64,000 bases of DNA from Topomyia yanbarensis (Eukaryota > Arthropoda > Insecta > Diptera > Culicidae). Positions 1 through 11,960 of this stretch are shown here, one piece after another. The DNA lies in the NCBI RefSeq assembly GCF_030247195.1, contig NC_080672.1, forward strand, positions 348,748,413 to 348,812,412, in the 5' to 3' direction. The notes below the pieces were generated by a model, which saw only the letters and a program-made list of their open reading frames with translations, did no database searches and was not told the origin of the DNA. The first letter of the stretch is position 1, and every line of letters begins with the position of its first letter. Both the position numbers and the translations under genes were made by a program.

Positions 1-204
1 GCCCTAATAATGAAAGCAATGGATAGAGAATTTCTTCATCTACATTAGAATTTTGCCAGATTTCAAATATGTAACAATAAACAAGAATTATGGCAGAAAT
101 TAATTTCCAATTATAATGTAAAGGATGCTGCGATTCAAACTTTAAACTCGTTTTTCTCGAAATCAATTTATTGTCACTTAGTCCGGTCTGACTTAACACC
201 GACC
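1..204 (+). mobile_element. Right part of a MITE with 4-bp TSD (family M4)
   Basis: This is the right part of a short non-autonomous DNA element; the left end lies before base 1. It ends in ACTTAACACCGACC and is followed by AATT at 205-208, the same 4-bp target sequence that flanks the complete copy at 61416-61663. The internal sequence (about 55-190) matches that copy nearly base for base, and the inverted copy at 25556-25793 as well. Open reading frames across it are accidental. The superfamily is not clear: 4-bp duplications occur in Chapaev/CMC, Sola1 and some others. Confidence 0.8.
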
Positions 205-208
205 AATT

Positions 209-1166
209 GATTAAATCAAGTGCCTTATCGTGTTTATAGATCTTCTGGACAATATCCGCTTTCATCTAATATCATGCTTTGTATAAAACTATCAACTGTT
301 TTAGCTTAATCAGTGAGTGAATTGTGAAATATTCCTTGGTGACCTTGGACCTTTTGACCACTGGCGGTTTCAGAGAAGGGCACGGGGTGGCACGTGTCCC
401 TTTCTTATTCGACCAGAAAAAAATATTTGCATTTACCTACTTCAATATAGAGTCAAACCACGTCAAGTGGGCCTCGAAATTTCCACAAAATCGCCGATTT
501 TTATGAAAAAATATTTTTTGTGTAGGGAACATGGAGTGTAGCTTTTGTTATAAATATTTTGTTATAATTGCTTTTTTGTATAAATTATAGGCTTTTAAAC
601 TTTTGAAAACAATAAAATTGTATTTTTTCAATTTCTTATTTCTTAAAAACTACTCCAGATAATTTAATGGAATTTTGCACACTTATAGAATGATACTTAC
701 ACTGTCATTAAAACTATATTTACGGTATATTTGTTTTAATGGCAGTATTTTACATGCATTTTTAATAAACAATTTAAATTTTTTTCGTGTTCTCGGCGCT
801 ATAAAAAATCAAAACATATATCAAATGACGCAGCAAACGTTTACTTTCAATAATCAATAAGATATTTTTGTCATTTTGTTCCAGTTCAGTGATATGAAAG
901 TTTTATGCCACGCGCCGCGCTCTTTCAACATGCGGCGCATTTCGTTGATGCCCATGATAACGCATTAGCCACAGCCCACGCGCACGACCAACAGGCATGT
1001 TCAAACTTGCGTTCAGCACATTGCGGTATTTATCATTTAGCACGCAGCCACCTCTGTTGTGTAGCAAATCGCAACTTCTATTGTTTAGAACATTGTCAGT
1101 TCTATTGTTAAAATTTAGTTTAATATGTGATAATTAAAATTATTATCAAGAATAAGATTTTATATA
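209..1166. other. Intergenic stretch, no gene recognised
   Basis: This stretch is AT-rich. A His/Cys-rich 68-codon frame at 905-1111 sits in a GC-rich patch of about 200 bp, but it matches no family I know and may be a piece of an old LTR or other repeat. The motif CACTGGCGGTTTCAG near 359 resembles the start of a hAT-type element, but no partner end was found nearby. Confidence 0.4.
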
Positions 1167-1188
1167 ATATACTAATATTTTTGAAATG
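1167..1188. repeat. Left 22-bp target site duplication of a non-LTR insertion
   Basis: The 22 bases starting ATATACTAATAT recur exactly at 2145-2166, one on each side of the truncated non-LTR element at 1189-2144. A duplication this long is typical of target-primed reverse transcription. Confidence 0.85.
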
Positions 1189-2144
1189 GACGGCAGTTGA
1201 GGTCGTTGAGATTTTTCTGAGGTGAAAAAATCTGTGGTCACGTCTTCCTTCGGAAGGGAAGTAAATCCGTTGGTCCCCGGTCCATGAGTTTATGGATCGA
1301 TATCTCGTCCAGATAGTGGAGTCCAGAGCCTAAAAAATTGACATTACTGCGTGAACTTGAAAGAAAACGAAATTCAATTCATGCCCGCTGCGATGAATGA
1401 AATGTTTGGTTCGTTTCTCTCGTCATTCGTTCTCCCGAAGCAGCGCATTCAGGTTCGGGCATGTTCGGTTTCAGAAGCAAAGTGAATTTTGTTTTTATGC
1501 AGGCTCTGAGAGGGATTATTAAGCAAAAGTGCATCAGATATAGTTCACTGCAGTTCACTTATGCTCGAAAATGTAGGAGATGCCAACGTTTGCCTTCAAA
1601 CTATTATGTCGAAATAACAAATGAATGCTTTGGTTGGTGAATGAATTTATATTTCCTCTGCACTCAACCATTCGATTCTGCATAAAATTTCAGTCAGTTG
1701 GAATGAATGAATGAATGAGGGAGGCGTTGAATCTGAATGTTGGTTTCGGTAAATGCAAGCAGAAATAGGTAACTGATTTTGAAATTTCGTGGCTCCGGCG
1801 GAGTCACCTCTCTGGCGGCGGTAAAGAAGAAGAATCCAACTTCTATACTTACTAACAAATATCCTCCTCCCGTGATACTTGTGGAGTGCGCAGTAGTATA
1901 TACGGCCTCTAGCAAAAGCAAGTATTGGACTAACAATTCCTTCCCCCTTTCCTTCCGCGATCTACGTTCGGGCCTGGCCGGCGACGGTATTGATCAATAA
2001 ACACTTTAGGATTACCAGAAGTTGAACATTGAAAGATGTTTCGCTACTCCCAAGCATAATTATCTACTGATTCCCTGTGCAACTTCAGCTAGTCCAGATC
2101 GATAACGGAGTAGCAGCCAGGGGTGGTCGCACAAGCTCAAGCTC
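1189..2144 (+). mobile_element. 5'-truncated non-LTR retrotransposon 3' end with (GCTCAA) tail
   Basis: The body matches the inverted copy at 30190-30615: both contain a run about GGTCCATGAGTT, the block around 1860-2000, and a tail of GCTCAA/AGCTCA repeats instead of poly(A). Exact 22-bp direct repeats flank it (1167-1188 and 2145-2166), which shows retroposition and fixes both ends. It is non-coding 3' UTR sequence with no reverse transcriptase. A MITE interrupts it at 1324-1797; removing that MITE joins the two halves to match the second copy. The clade cannot be told from the 3' end alone. Confidence 0.8.
1324..1797 (+). mobile_element. hAT-like MITE nested in the non-LTR copy
   Basis: The left end is CAGAGCC and the right end GGCTCCG, flanked by GTGGAGTC (1316-1323) and GCGGAGTC (1798-1805): an 8-bp duplication with one mismatch. 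The uninterrupted target is visible in the inverted non-LTR copy near 30540. There is no coding capacity. A short GAAT microsatellite (near 1702-1718) lies inside. A second, inverted copy is at about 34370-34885. Confidence 0.7.
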
Positions 2145-2339
2145 ATATACTAATATTTTTGAAATGATGAACAAGGTGATCATTTTATTTCAATCTGTGC
2201 AGCACTTTTTAATCAATTCAGCAATTTCAATTTTTTTAGCAATAAGCAAAGCATGGTTTCTATTTGAGTTGTGCTACCGCTAGTACCGGTATCGAAAATG
2301 CGGGAATACCGACCCATTATTTGGACATATCTAAGTCAT

Positions 2340-2640
2340 ATTAATACGTGCCAGTTCTGTAAAAAACGGCACATTACGGTCTAACCTGCTTAGAAACCCC
2401 TGAATATAAACGCTACGTCGAGTACCTCAATATCTACAACCAGTACCATCATTGAGGAAGTTCACACTCGTAAGGGCAAGAAGCAAGGAAGAAATTGGAT
2501 ATTCGCGCCGCAACTATGATGATGACACAGAAATGTACAATAGAAAGATTGAAATGAACACCCCCCCCCCCCTAATACCCAGTTGGCGAGGAAAAAATAT
2601 TTTCTCGACCCTTAAACAGGTTTCCGCGTACAATGGTTAA
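2340..2640 (+). pseudogene. Fragment of a gag-like (non-LTR ORF1) gene
   Basis: The frame from 2350 reads a zinc-knuckle core, CQFCKKTAHY, like the other gag-type copies in this window (3345-3375 and 14058-14097), and then degenerates. A run of 12 C residues lies near 2561. The piece lacks the N-terminal half and has no reverse transcriptase. It is probably a second, older fragment of the same family as the neighbour at 2925-3897. Confidence 0.55.
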
Positions 2641-2924
2641 GCGCTTGCACGAGATCTCCCGGACAACCGTTAACATTAGTATAGTATAAACACTAGTCAT
2701 CACATTCTAGCGTGCTACACAAAAAAAAAATATTTCAATCTGTCTGAGAACGATACAGTCGAGAAGGCAGTTTATGTTTCACGTAATTTTAACGCAATAT
2801 CGTTTTTATTGACACTTCATTTCATTTTTATGAGGAATTAGTTCCGCATTAATACACTGTAATCCGCAAAACGACAGTCTATTCTCAACTACCAAAGGCA
2901 AAGTGAAAATGCAGCTTTGATTTT

Positions 2925-3897
2925 CGGAAGTCAGCTTCATCCAGTTGGAGCACGTCAGGCACGCGGTGCTGATAACATTCAACAAAATCGCCCAGGCGAA
3001 GATTCATTTCGCAAAACAACTTAAAACACGTGCTGAATTGTGACACCGCTCAAATCCAGATCCCTGTGTATATAGATAACGGAAACGTGGAAGTTAAATT
3101 ACATGATTTGCACCACGTGCTTGCAAAGCGGCTATTAAAAGATTCATGTCGTATTTCAGAGAAGTGGAATCCATTACGGAGGACACGTGGAGGAACTACT
3201 TTTCAGGTATTTCATATGGTGTTTTTATGGTGAGTATGCTGGAAGACCAACCCATTCCCTCCTATCTTACCCTGCAGTACAAAACAGAATGGGGTGATAC
3301 CATTATACAGCGAACTCTATGTACATATCAAGGAGAAACTAACACGTGCCAGTTCTGTAAACAAACGGCACATTACAGACAACCGAAAGAAAAGCTCATC
3401 TACAGAAAGAAATGTCAACACTCAGTCTCCAATATCATTCCCTGAGCCACAAACGATTGACAAATTTATGGCTGCTGCTCAAGCAATAATGACAACTGCG
3501 AAAGCCGCATCAAGTACCACAAACTCAACAGATAATACCATCAATGAGGGAGCTACTAGCAATGACGGAGGGTTCACGCTCGTGACCCAAAGGGGAAAGA
3601 AGTTAGGAAAAACACCTGATCGCGAACATGAAGGCGGTAATCTCGATGATGACCCGAACATGTGCGACGACGCCAGAGATATGAATGACCCCCATAATTC
3701 AGTTGACGTGCAAATATTTCCCCGACACGAAAACGGATCTCCACGCGCAATGGCAAGTTGCGCGTACGGGATCGGATCAACTCTTAGTATTAATTGTTTA
3801 TTATTTTTATTTTTACATCATGTAAATATATAAAAGACCCACGGCTCCGTGATGCTAACGCCTTGAGCGGCACCAAATAAACGAATTTAAAAAAAAT
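2925..3897 (+). pseudogene. Gag-only non-LTR retroposon (ORF1 remnant plus 3' UTR and poly(A))
   Basis: Broken frames encode an ORF1/gag-like protein. A segment at about 2935-3020 reads like IQLEHVRHAVLITFNKIAQA, then IPVYIDNGNVEVKLHDL at about 3060-3110, and a zinc knuckle begins CQFCKQTAHY near 3350. A hydrophilic tail follows to about 3760. A short 3' UTR comes next, with AATAAA at about 3877 and an A-run ending near 3897. The ORF1 family matches the copies at 13543, 15684 (minus) and 56465 (minus). No reverse transcriptase lies between ORF1 and the 3' end, so the unit is ORF1-only, like mammalian HAL1. Several frameshifts make it dead. Confidence 0.7.
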
Positions 3898-5985
3898 CCG
3901 CAAGACCGTAATATCTTTAGCAAATGTGTAAAAGAAAAATCTGCTAAAAAGTGGACAGGACAAAAAGTGGTCACTCTTGTATTATTTACTTTGCTAATAC
4001 GAAGAAACCTACACAGTAGCAATAGAATTAAAGGTCATGATTTCGGTTTTCTCTTTCAATTGGATACCATTAGCTGCTAAATCAATTAATCAAAGAATTG
4101 ATAAATAATGTTTACTTTCAATTTTTGCTTTTAGGCTACGTTCACACAATACATTTAATGTTGCAACCAGAAGCAGCATCTTAGTCGTTTCCTATGGTTG
4201 CCAACTAATGTCCATGTAAGTTTGTAAATGACGTGACAATACAGACATCAATAGTAAATCACGAAGAGCGACCAAAACGTTGTGACTGGTTGAAGCTATA
4301 AGCCAATAAATTGGAATAAATGTTTTGATTTCATGTCTTAAGTATATGACAGTCTGTCGTTCTATTTTGCTCATCATGGAATAAAATAAAAGAGATAATG
4401 TTCATCTTCGTTATCCGAGCAGCTTTGATCCGTTATGTGTAGCAACTTTAATTGAAACTATTTTCCAAATGGTAAGGTAAAACAAACCTGTAAACAGACA
4501 AACGTTACAACTTTTTTCAAGATGTCACACATCTCATCCAATCTTGACGATGATTGTAAAAAAATCAAGAGGTAATTGTTTTTATTCAAAAAACAAACCA
4601 ATTACTGAGCAGATTAGTGTCAACATATTTGTTTAACGAATTGACGAAAGTTTCACAGGAAACGGATAAGTTGCTATAATTTAAAAACAGACAACTCTAA
4701 AAGAGAGACTCTTTGGCAAAGGAGAAGTAAGTGCGATGTGCTCACTTCCATGTGTCGAAAGCAAGTGATTCTTAAGGACATTATACATGCGAGCCACAAC
4801 ATAGCTGCTACGCCGCACACACCCCTCTCCCCTGCCTAACCATGTATCTGACATGAGCAAATATAAAAATACGTTTTTTAACACACTGACCTTGCTAGTT
4901 TGCCACGAAACTGCTACTTAAGGAAGCTAGAACATTTTCCTATACAATCAATCCGAGTTTTTGACGGAATGCCATCTGTAGCTCCTATTTTGTGCGAAAA
5001 TATCACCCCTCTTCACATGGGGTTTCTTTTCGAAACACTCTTATTTTTCTTATTTTTTATTCTTCTTGTGTTCATTGCACTTTTTCAAATGCACTTTATT
5101 CTCACACCACTGCAAAAACACTCGCGAAACTTTAATCGTTTACTAACAAAACCTCAAATTTTCTGCCAATGTGTAGATGACCAAAGGAAAATGTTCGGAA
5201 ACTGTCATTTGTGCGTTTGAATTTTCACTTCAGATTTCAGTTTTTCCCAATGTAAACAAGCGAGTCGGTGCCTAGCAACGTGGCTTCCACATATCTTCAC
5301 CTTAAGCTCATCCATATTTATAGTTTCTGGTTATTTTGGTGGTGTCATCAATTTACATATAACAATTTTTACGTAAACTAGAATCTTTCAGTAATCAATG
5401 CTAAGTGATTTTCTTTCGATTAGTGAACAATTTCTGAGCAGTTTCCCTGAGTAGATTAAATTCTGATTAGTATCCATTAGTAGATTAAATCATTGAAATA
5501 TATATTTTGCATTGTCCAAAAACCCACGAATTCCGAAATAAAAGCTTCAAATTTTCACATATAATATTTTCTTAATCTAGGTAATGGTCTCAATGGTTTT
5601 GTAAGATTGCTGAAAGTCAATAGATCTGAGGTTCTTTTTCTTGCTATGAAGTGAAATCAGTGCACATATTTTACATTTTGGCTTTTAGCGTAGTTTCAGG
5701 AATTCTTCCGAACTAGAGAAATCAGTCAGCGATATTTTTAAATCGTAAGTCCAATGATATAAAAAGAATCGATTATAAAAATAGGATCTGTGAAAGAATC
5801 TACTTAAATAGATAAATAAATAGTTATTCTCAGTTATCTGATAATATTGGCGAAGATAGTTTTCAACCCATTCCCCACGAGAGTCAAACGAAAAAAACAT
5901 ATGACTTTCTCAGGATTTTTATGATTACGACATAATCCGTATCATTTAAATTGAAAATTTCATGAAGTTGAGTTAGCGAAAATTT
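3898..5985. other. Intergenic, no gene recognised
   Basis: No conserved domain, splice-bounded coding exon or terminal-repeat structure was found. A 106-codon frame at 4900-5220 contains a Leu/Phe-rich stretch that could look like a membrane segment. It has no supporting codon bias or known homologue, and I treat it as chance. Confidence 0.4.
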
Positions 5986-6637
5986 CTGGTGAACTCACAG
6001 AGCTAGTAATTCTAACAAGACGCCTGATCGTAAAAATAAGAATTGAACCTATTTTCTGCATCTACAAATCGCCTGCCTGATCAGAAGATTTTAAGAAAAT
6101 TTCGACATTCACTTTGTTCGGACCTTCTTTGCAAAGGTAATCTTAGATTTCACACTGATACATTCCTATGGTTCATGGGGATAACAATTACGTTGATTTC
6201 GTCCTCCATCACTGCGGAACACAATTTGATTAGCAAATGCGTGTAAAGTTTCGTGAGACAGATTTTGTTAGATATTTTTCTACTCATTCCAATTCAGTGT
6301 CTTCTACACCTTGTAAACATGTAGTCTGGAACACGTTGCATTTTCAAGCACCCCTGAATACTTTGAACTCTTAAATATTCATTTTTTTTGTAACTAGAGA
6401 AAATTGTAGCTTATAAATTCATTATAATGAAATTCAATTCGTCGATGCACTATAGTCTTTCTTGTAACAGATAACATATTTGTAGGATTTTAAGTGTATA
6501 TTGTCTTAGTTTGTTTTCACTAAGAACTTTTCATAACTACATTCAGTTTCCCGTGACTATCTCAAGTCATCAGAATTAATACATTTATGCAATAATTTTT
6601 AAGCCCCTTCCGAGACGAAATCCTGGCTGCGGGCCTG
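5986..6637 (-). mobile_element. Second copy (one end) of the 12.3-kb hAT-like family
   Basis: The reverse complement matches 12292-12790: the end reads CAGGCCCGCAGCCAGGAT, followed by a GGGGCTTAAAAA run and the same internal blocks (for example a block ending in GCATCTACAAATCG). The terminus falls at 6637, directly against R1 sequence beginning GAAGTTAC, which is intact in the R1 copy near 40001. It therefore inserted into R1. The other terminus was not found, so the element is truncated or rearranged on its left. Confidence 0.7.
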
Positions 6638-6821
6638 GAAGTTACTTACACGCTAGCACACGCGACTTACAAACGTCCACGCAGTTGGACACGTTAATTT
6701 ACAAACGCCCAAGCCCTTCTCGATGATACACAAAGATGAACATGCAATCGCGATCATCCACGCACAACTACGCCCAAGATTTCGCAAACACAAAAGGGCC
6801 CCGATGGGCTAGCGAACGCTA

Positions 6822-7264
6822 CCCGACCAGGAGAAAATAACCAATAACCCGAGCATACTATTTTCTAGTATCATACCAAATGTTGGTATGAATTAATTGT
6901 TAATACCTCATTGAGGTGTTAAACAGGTATTGAAAAAACATTCTTCAATACCTCAAAGAAGTATTATACTTTATTTTGGTATTATTTGTGTATTACAGTG
7001 ATGTTTAAAAATACCAAATCAATACTACATTGAATACCTGCATATAGTGAATTTTGTTATTGGAAGGTTGAAAAAGTTTTATTATTATTCGGTTATTATA
7101 ATAACTCGTTTCATTATTAACTAGTTATTCGTATAACATGTCTGTGTTATTATTTTTGGTATTTTACCTCTTATGTAGAGCTAATTAACACCATAAAGTG
7201 GTATTCAGTCATTGTTATGGAATACCTGAATTTAGTATTTCGCAGTTATTTTCTTCTGCTCGGG
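6822..7264. mobile_element. TA-target MITE in R1
   Basis: Terminal inverted repeats run CCCGACCAGGAGAAAATAAC at the left and the complement of CCCGAGCAGAAGAAAATAAC at the right. TA lies on each side (6820-6821 and 7265-7266), and the outside sequence continues as R1. It is 443 bp, AT-rich and non-coding. Internal phrases such as AATACCT and GGTATT recur many times. A TA duplication suggests a Tc1/mariner-type source. Confidence 0.8.
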
Positions 7265-7289
7265 TACAGCACTTATATTTTCTGATTAT

Positions 7290-7417
7290 CCCTTAAAGGC
7301 GCAAAGCAATTTTTTTCAAATTTTCTGAAAATTGTCTTACAGTTTTAATACGTTACTATGATAATTTTGAGATGGTTTTCGCAATGTTGTTTTAAAACAA
7401 CATTGCGCATTTAAGGG
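7290..7417. mobile_element. piggyBac-like MITE (128 bp)
   Basis: The ends are CCCTTAAAGGCGCAA and the complement of CCCTTAAATGCGCAA, flanked by TTAT (7286-7289, probably mutated TTAA) and TTAA (7418-7421). TTAA targets with CCC-type ends are the mark of piggyBac elements. A second internal palindrome, TTGTTTTAAAACAA, lies near its right end. Confidence 0.7.
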
Positions 7418-7652
7418 TTAACGCGTTCTCGATCGTCATGGCCCCCGCCCGCACATCTGCCTCGTACACTCAATATCACAATCACATCCCGCTGCAATTG
7501 GCCTTAAGTAAAGTTTTAGTGGATGACATTTCGCGCCTCAACTGAAATTGTAGTGAGTGATTCTGACGGAAAGCCCTTCCAAGAACCCTGCTACAGCACC
7601 AATCATTTTTATTCTAGCACCATGAACATCCTGTTATTGAAAAAAAACCTAC

Positions 7653-8363
7653 CTTAATCCTCCGTTTCAACTTCTCCGATATACGTGCGATTAAGAATTC
7701 CGCGATCGCCGCCGCATACTTGGGCAGTTGCACTACGTGGATCTCCCCTATACGGAGCGAGGTAATATTGTTTAACGCATCCAGGACTACCTTCAGCTTT
7801 GGCAGTGTCCATATAACAAAATGATTTGTTGTCGCACCCAGAAAATCAAACACAGCGACCAACCCAGCGACCTGATGAATCTCCGTATCCACGTAAGTTT
7901 CTAATACTAAACACCCAAGTCGAAACTGTATTTCAGCAGAAGTGGTTTCAATATCGAACTGTCCCAGTCGAATGGATACTACGAGACGTCCATAGCTGTC
8001 TTGTCCTAGAGGAATCATAGCGCACTGTTGGATAATTGGATCTAGTACACACGGATCGATCCCGGTACAGAACTCCGCTTCGCGAATCCAAAACGTTAAA
8101 TGTTTCACCAGCATCTCAGTGGCGGCCATTACGTTGAACTTTTTCGATCGAAGAAATCGTAGCAAAAATATGGCATCTGTCCGGCAGCGCACAATTTGTG
8201 GATGTTTGGCGATAAATTCTCGCATTTGTGCCAACGCCGGCTCCCGAATGTGATCATGTTCGTTCAGTTCTTCCCGAGCTTTGATCCGATACTGGGGCTC
8301 TAGTGTGGTTCTGTACACGTCGTACACGGAAGGTCGCTTCTCGATGCTGAGAACGGAAGCCAT
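7653..8363 (-). CDS. CRAL-TRIO lipid-binding protein, first coding exon (copy 1)
   Basis: This exon encodes 237 residues of a Sec14-like CRAL-TRIO protein of the alpha-tocopherol-transfer/clavesin-like insect family, which binds small lipids in the cytosol. The CRAL_TRIO_N helices lie at about residues 32-90 (AQMREFIAKHPQIVRCRTDA, LLRFLRSKKF), and the lipid-binding domain begins near 105 and is cut off by the exon end. The start was chosen because all five copies share the ATG and its leader. The exon ends AAG followed by GTAGGT (GT at 7652-7651), phase 0. Reading on would add 12 residues and stop at 7614. The rest of the domain, normally about 70 residues with an EYGG-like motif, was not found downstream. 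An R1 repeat begins about 40 bp inside the intron, and AATAAA lies at 7613-7608. Confidence 0.88.
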
Positions 8364-8466
8364 CGTGGACCGATTGGCGGTAAAACTCGGGCTAGACTAG
8401 TCAACCATTATGATTGGAAAGTTTATCGATAGCACCTGAGTGGATCACTAGTACACTCACTCTCCA
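8364..8466 (-). promoter_or_regulatory. Conserved leader/core promoter region of CRAL-TRIO copy 1
   Basis: The ~100 bp before the ATG is shared by all five copies. Conserved blocks read ATCGAT, TTTCCAATCATAA, CTAGTCTAG, then CCGCCAATCGGTCCACG directly before ATG. No TATA box is evident. It is most likely 5' UTR plus the start-site region; no transcript data are available. Confidence 0.55.
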
Positions 8467-11400
8467 TTATGATGATAAGTGATGGATCGCCAAAGCATTT
8501 AATCCCCCTAGTGGTGTGATTGTTCATATCTCATACATGAACACTAGGATTCTTTGATTCAATATAAATTTTCAAACGCCTATTACATTGTGCAAAAGTT
8601 TTACTACTTTGTTATACTACATAGCATCTATATAAAAGATTCAAATTCAATATTAAAATTTGGAAAATGTAGCAAAATAGAGATTGGAGATTGTATCAAA
8701 TCTCAACGATTGTATAAACATTTAAAGACATTTGGCACCTAAAGCACAATTTCAAATTTCATACAAAATAAATTTAGTTCCTGCTCATATGAGAATTTTA
8801 AATGGGACAGTACAATTCATCCTGTAGTTTTGGAATCATAGGTACAATTCAATTGCAGTGTTTGGATACCTTTCTTTTGTGGCTCAGTTAGTGAAAATAG
8901 AATTAACCATTTTTGAAGAACCGATTAGATTAATTCAGGAATATGCCCGAAGCCCACGAACTTGGTAACTTCGTCCGTCCGAACCGTCGTAGGTGGCAAA
9001 TGCGATCCCAGCAAAGCACCAAAGGACGAGATCTATGACACAGCGCGAGCAATTGGCATATTTTAGTTATTCATTCCACAACACGGACATACATTGAGTT
9101 AGGGACTCTGGTTGTCCGTAGCTTCTTACGACATCGTAGCAGGAACCCAGTGGATTGATTCTTTGCTGGAATAATTCAATCCGCTGGATGCCACTCGGAA
9201 TCTAGGCTGGTTTTGTGAAGAGAAAGATAATAAACTGCAATTATATTTTCCAGTGAACCACAGCCCCAGCTATCTATTAACCCTGGGCACAAGATCAAAC
9301 TGCTTTGCCGCAGCTCTGTGACACACAAAAACAGCTATAGATTCACTTTGCACAGGTGATGAAGGAAAAATAAAATCACAAAAACGGCTTTGTTTCGCTC
9401 GAACAAATGATGTGCAAAAAAACTGAAGAGAATAAAGATCACAGCAGTGTCATTCACACGGGCACACGGCACTACATGAAACCGACGTAATTTAGTTTGA
9501 GTTTGTTTTCTAGATTGGCTACATCCCCAAGCTGGAAACGGTTGATCAATTTTAGTTCATCTTAGTTAAAATGTCCAAAAAATCGATTGCAGATTGCCAT
9601 TTTAATGAGCATTTAGATTTTTTTGTGTGTTACCAATTATAGAGATAGCCACTGAGTGAGTTTGAAAACGAGGCAAAATAAAGAAAGTGACGTAGGTACC
9701 TATTTATGGTGTACAATAGACCTTTCTCGTCAAAAAAATTTATTTGCTCACATGCTTCAATTTTCATCCTTGAATCGATTCTGCCTATTAACGCGACGAT
9801 TTGGGGGCTCTAACTAATGAAAAAATCAAAAATTCCGAGAAATGCCCAGTTAACCCAATATTCTCATGCCTCATCTTACCTCGCTTCCCCATACTATTAC
9901 ACCATTTGGATGAATTTCGCGTGGGGAAAATAAAAAAAGGCACGATGTAAGAAAAAATGGTGGTAACGTTAATAGTATTCGAGTGTGTCAGTTTCTTGAC
10001 ACGAAATTAAGCATGATGGCCGGGTCCGCGAAACGGAAACAGTTACATTATAAACCTACTAGAACGAAACAAGAAACTACGTGTTTTTATTTTCCTTTTC
10101 ACTCTTTATGCCGGTTTGAAAAAAAATCTTATGCATTGTGAATGTTTCCACCTTTCTATACTACACCGTGTTGTGGATGAACTCGCTCTCAAGAAGTAGA
10201 GAAGACCACAGATATGAGGCTTATGTAGAGATGCGCGATGCACATACATACATTCTTCATAAATATTAATTTTGAATGACACTTGCTGCGAACAACATGT
10301 TCATCGGCTCAAGAATCAAGGCGTTTTCGAAGTTCATGTTTGTGTATAGTGCGAAATACTTAAAAAAATGCATTCATTAAAACTACACGTTACTCGATGT
10401 TTACAGAAAACTCCTGATTGTCAAAACTAGCAGACAAGATAAATCCCGTGTAATCAAATTTATTCTTTGTTTCTTTCCGCGCGTCTTCATATTTTAATCA
10501 TCGTCTTTGGAGAAAACAAAAACAATCTACTGATAAATGGTGGAAAAATTCGATCGTTGTCGGATTATGTCGAAAATCACTCGATTTTGGAAGAACACCG
10601 ATTGATCCTACGTTCAACAATGTGCAGGTATGTTCTTTTAGGCATTACTATATCGCGCAAGATGTCTAATGAAACATTAATTTCAGGATCAGCTACACAC
10701 GGCTTTACGTCGATTCGCGTTCCCAAAGATAATCATGACTCCGTATAAGCACTATAGTCCTGGAATGAGTTTGTGAGGTCTTTTAATGTACAAAGTGTAC
10801 TATGAACGGAATGACTACTGGATGAGTGCAAACCGTCATTCACGCCTACATCCAAAGCTAAAGGTATAAAGTGTCGCATCGGATTTTACATCAAGACCTC
10901 AACCCGTAGATCTTACTGGTGGATCATAACGGTCACGCACAGTTCGCTTATTTTGGCCTGGCACGGTCGTTCAACTTTACTATGCTGACTTATAGCAACG
11001 AAGAATAAACTCTTGTGCGGCGCTGGGGATTTTTTTAATGAAATTTTACGCCACGGAATCTATTCTGGCAACCGATGGTTTGCGATTCTACCAAGCGAAA
11101 GGTACTGCCGTACTTCGATAAGGCGGAGTAAACATTGAAATAAACATGTTCTCTTTGTTAATTTTTTCACTGCTTTTGGGAAAATGTCCGTTATGCCATT
11201 TATCGTAAAATTTTAAAACTTGGATTTATTTTACTATCTTCATTTAGATACCTAGGTATTTTTATTCTGATCTTAGGGGAATCGTATGCGAAAAAAGAAT
11301 CTCTGTCATAAAGGAAATAAACGGAAAATCGTTTAATTTGGGATAACTTGTTTAGTAGGTATTCTTGTAACTTATTATTTCTAAGACCGCCAGAGATCTT

Positions 11401-11872
11401 GTATCTTTCTTAGCCATGATTGTAGAAATAAATTGTCTTTTGAGAAAATAAATTTAGTCACTTGCGGTCAACGGAAATAAATCTTGGCTAAGTGGAAAAC
11501 ATTTTTTGTGTATATATTTCTTCCTTTTTCTTGTTACCTTTCTCTGATACTAGTCGTACACTAGCAAGATACTGTATTAAAGAATCACTATTGCAATTTT
11601 CATTGTATTGTATCCATTGAATGGCAGACTATTTAAACGAAACAGAAAAATAACCAAAAGCTTGTTTATCCTACTTCAACTTATTCATTTTATTCATAAT
11701 ATTATTTCCACCCAGCCATTGAAGTATCAAATCACAATTGTTCCGAACGGTTTAACATCGTTTGGTTTTTTGTCGACTGACTCCAACGACTTTCGAGCTG
11801 ATTCTTGGCGAGTGACAGTTCTTGCTATTTTTCATCTTCCTCACGAAACTTCTCAGCCCTGGAAAACATTCG
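8467..11872. other. Intergenic, no gene recognised
   Basis: This 3.4-kb stretch is AT-rich and holds short frames only (for example 10467-10748, 93 codons), with no recognisable domain. The moderately GC-rich patch at 8950-9330 and the one at 10780-11100 look like decayed repeats, but I found no second copy in the window to prove it. Confidence 0.4.
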
Positions 11873-11960
11873 GGGCCCTATTCTCACAGTCACGTCACTT
11901 GGTGACTAGAAGGAAATTTCCTTCTAGTGACTAGGTGACGTGACTATGAGAATAGGGCCC
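11873..11960. repeat. 88-bp near-perfect palindrome (foldback)
   Basis: The 44-base arms begin GGGCCCTATTCTCA and meet at GGAAATTTCC (centre 11916/11917), with about four mismatches between arms. TCG occurs on both sides, which may be a 3-bp target duplication. It is probably a minimal foldback MITE. Confidence 0.75.

Larger units (their letters stand above)
6638..7612 (+). repeat. R1 CpG-rich interspersed repeat, copy 1 (interrupted)
   Basis: The sequence matches the copies at 24145-24586 and 39360-40345. Shared blocks are the CACGCTAGCACACGCGAC phrase, ACAAACGCCCAAGCCCTTC, and the closing part near 7440-7600 with GATTCTGACGG. It is unusually rich in CACGCG/CGATCG for this AT-rich region. 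Two MITEs split it (6822-7264 and 7290-7417). R1 may be the LTR or 3' portion of a larger element, but no ORF or boundary duplication was found. All copies have the same orientation. Confidence 0.7.

Noticed and set aside
905..1111. His/Cys-rich 68-codon frame as a zinc-binding peptide
   Set aside because: No regular Cys/His spacing; lies in an unexplained GC-rich patch that is probably a repeat.
4900..5220. 106-codon frame with a hydrophobic stretch as a small membrane protein
   Set aside because: AT-rich composition explains the Phe/Leu run; no homologue, leader or codon bias.
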